In this document: piece after piece, positions 63,242-64,000 of the stretch
Numbering within the stretch: position 1 is the first letter of the stretch
How the letters are laid out: the number at the start of each line of letters is the position of its first letter
Assembly: GCA_963691755.1 (NCBI GenBank)
Contig: OY829366.1
Coordinates: 1,364,001 to 1,428,000 of the forward strand
DNA: 64,000 nt
Source: Dinoroseobacter sp013215265
GTDB taxonomy: Bacteria; Pseudomonadota; Alphaproteobacteria; Rhodobacterales; Rhodobacteraceae
Direction: 5' to 3'
The notes under the pieces: generated by a model
What the model was told of the DNA's origin: nothing
What the model saw: only the letters and a program-made list of their open reading frames with translations
Databases searched by the model: none
Translations under genes and position numbers: made by a program

Positions 63242-64000
63242 GCGATCTCGGCCAGTCGCGCGAGCGCAGCCTTGAGCTTCGCTTCTTCTTCTTCCTTCTG
63301 GACAAGAAGCTCGCGGTTTTCGGCGACAACCTCTTCCGGGGCGGAGGCCACGAATTTCGGGTTGTTCAGGCGCCCACGCAGACCGCCGAGGTCCTTTGCA
63401 AGCTTGCCCATGGCCTTTTCGAGCCGCGCTTTTTCTTCATCCACGTCGATCAGATCCGCAAGCGGCAGGCAGAAGGTGCCGCCTTCGACCGCAAGGGTGA
63501 CAGAGCCTTTCGGCATTTCGTCGATCTCTGTCAGGCTGTCGATCCGTGCGAGACGCTTGATCATCGTCTCATTCGCATCCCACGCCGCTTTGCCAGCTTC
63601 ATCCAGATCAAGGCACTGCATGGGTACATAAAGCCCAACAGGCACGTGCATCTCACCGCGGGCAGAGCGGACCGCTTCGATGAGCGAAATCACCCAGTTC
63701 ATTTCGCGGCTCGCGGCCTCATCGACCAGATCGGTTTTTGTGTATGTCGGCCAATCGCCATGGACGAGCATCTTCTGACGGTCTGCCAATTCCCCCCAGA
63801 GCTCTTCTGTGATGAAGGGCATAAACGGGTGCAGCATTAGAAGCGTCTGGTCGAGGACCCAAGCCAGCGTTGCGCGCGCCTCGGCTTTCTGCGCGTCGTC
63901 GCCGTCGAGCAGCAGAGGCTTGGAGAACTCCACATACCAGTCGCAGACCATGTTCCAGGTGAAGCCATAAAGTGCGCTTGCCGCGTCGTTGAAGCGGTAG
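63238..64000 (-). CDS. valS: Valyl-tRNA synthetase, C-terminal part (5' end outside window)
   Basis: The visible 254 codons hold the anticodon-binding domain (LHPFMPFITEELWGEL) and the C-terminal coiled-coil arm (KARLEKAMGKLAKDLGGLRGRLNNPKFVASAPEEVV), both typical of ValS. The catalytic domain lies off the right edge. Confidence 0.93.
   Translation of the reverse strand, partial: YRFNDAASALYGFTWNMVCDWYVEFSKPLLLDGDDAQKAEARATLAWVLDQTLLMLHPFMPFITEELWGELADRQKMLVHGDWPTYTKTDLVDEAASREMNWVISLIEAVRSARGEMHVPVGLYVPMQCLDLDEAGKAAWDANETMIKRLARIDSLTEIDEMPKGSVTLAVEGGTFCLPLADLIDVDEEKARLEKAMGKLAKDLGGLRGRLNNPKFVASAPEEVVAENRELLVQKEEEEAKLKAALARLAEIA

Noticed and set aside
1..64000. CRISPR arrays
   Set aside because: No set of regularly spaced direct repeats was seen; the repeats found are att sites, leaders and short dyads.

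Overview
The window looks like a chromosomal segment of an alphaproteobacterium of the Rhodobacteraceae (Roseobacter-type). Evidence is the pca (protocatechuate) operon next to pcaQ, a TolC/PopZ-like pair, a Rhodobacterales-style VirB/VirD4 conjugation system, and GC-rich coding with frequent GTG/TTG starts. No species call is made.

The window has two halves that meet at a tRNA-Cys gene (46340..46413, minus strand). Left of it are two integrative elements in tandem. The large one (1..40724, left end outside the window) is an integrative conjugative element. From left to right it carries: a type 1 BREX locus (pglX partial, brxC, brxB, brxA, brxR; minus strand); an IS110-family, IS1111-type insertion sequence; a probable leading region with an ArdC antirestriction gene and four or five small genes behind two copies of a conserved hairpin-rich leader; an oriT-like cluster of inverted repeats; mobC-like, relaxase and virD4 genes; a type II CBASS (DncV-like synthase, Cap2, Cap3, with a Cap15 effector on the opposite strand); a full virB operon read leftwards; a cargo stretch with an AAA ATPase broken by an in-frame TGA, an XRE regulator and a UvrD-type helicase; and a tyrosine integrase beside a 44-bp copy of the tRNA-Cys 3' end (40681..40724).

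The small element (40725..46339) lies between that repeat and the real tRNA. It has its own integrase, a small partner gene like the one in front of the first integrase, and three modified-DNA or HNH nuclease genes: MrcB_N-DUF3883 (frameshifted), Mrr and HNH. AATGTTTAGAC motifs near both of its ends are candidate integrase arm sites.

Right of the tRNA is ordinary chromosome: pcaQ divergent from pcaC-pcaH-pcaG-BKACE-pcaB (no pcaD here), a Pcm-like methyltransferase, tolC, a PopZ-like gene, efp, a YgfZ-family gene, a glycosyltransferase, an MsbA-like ABC exporter, a tyrosine phosphatase, two aminotransferases, an enoyl-CoA hydratase and the 3' part of valS.

The most interesting parts are the duplicated structured leader in front of ArdC, which may act as a single-strand promoter used on entry; the oriT-like region whose core sequence recurs at the virB promoter; the candidate bridge RNA of the IS1111 element; the divergent Cap15 CBASS; and the tandem accretion of defence-loaded elements at one tRNA gene.
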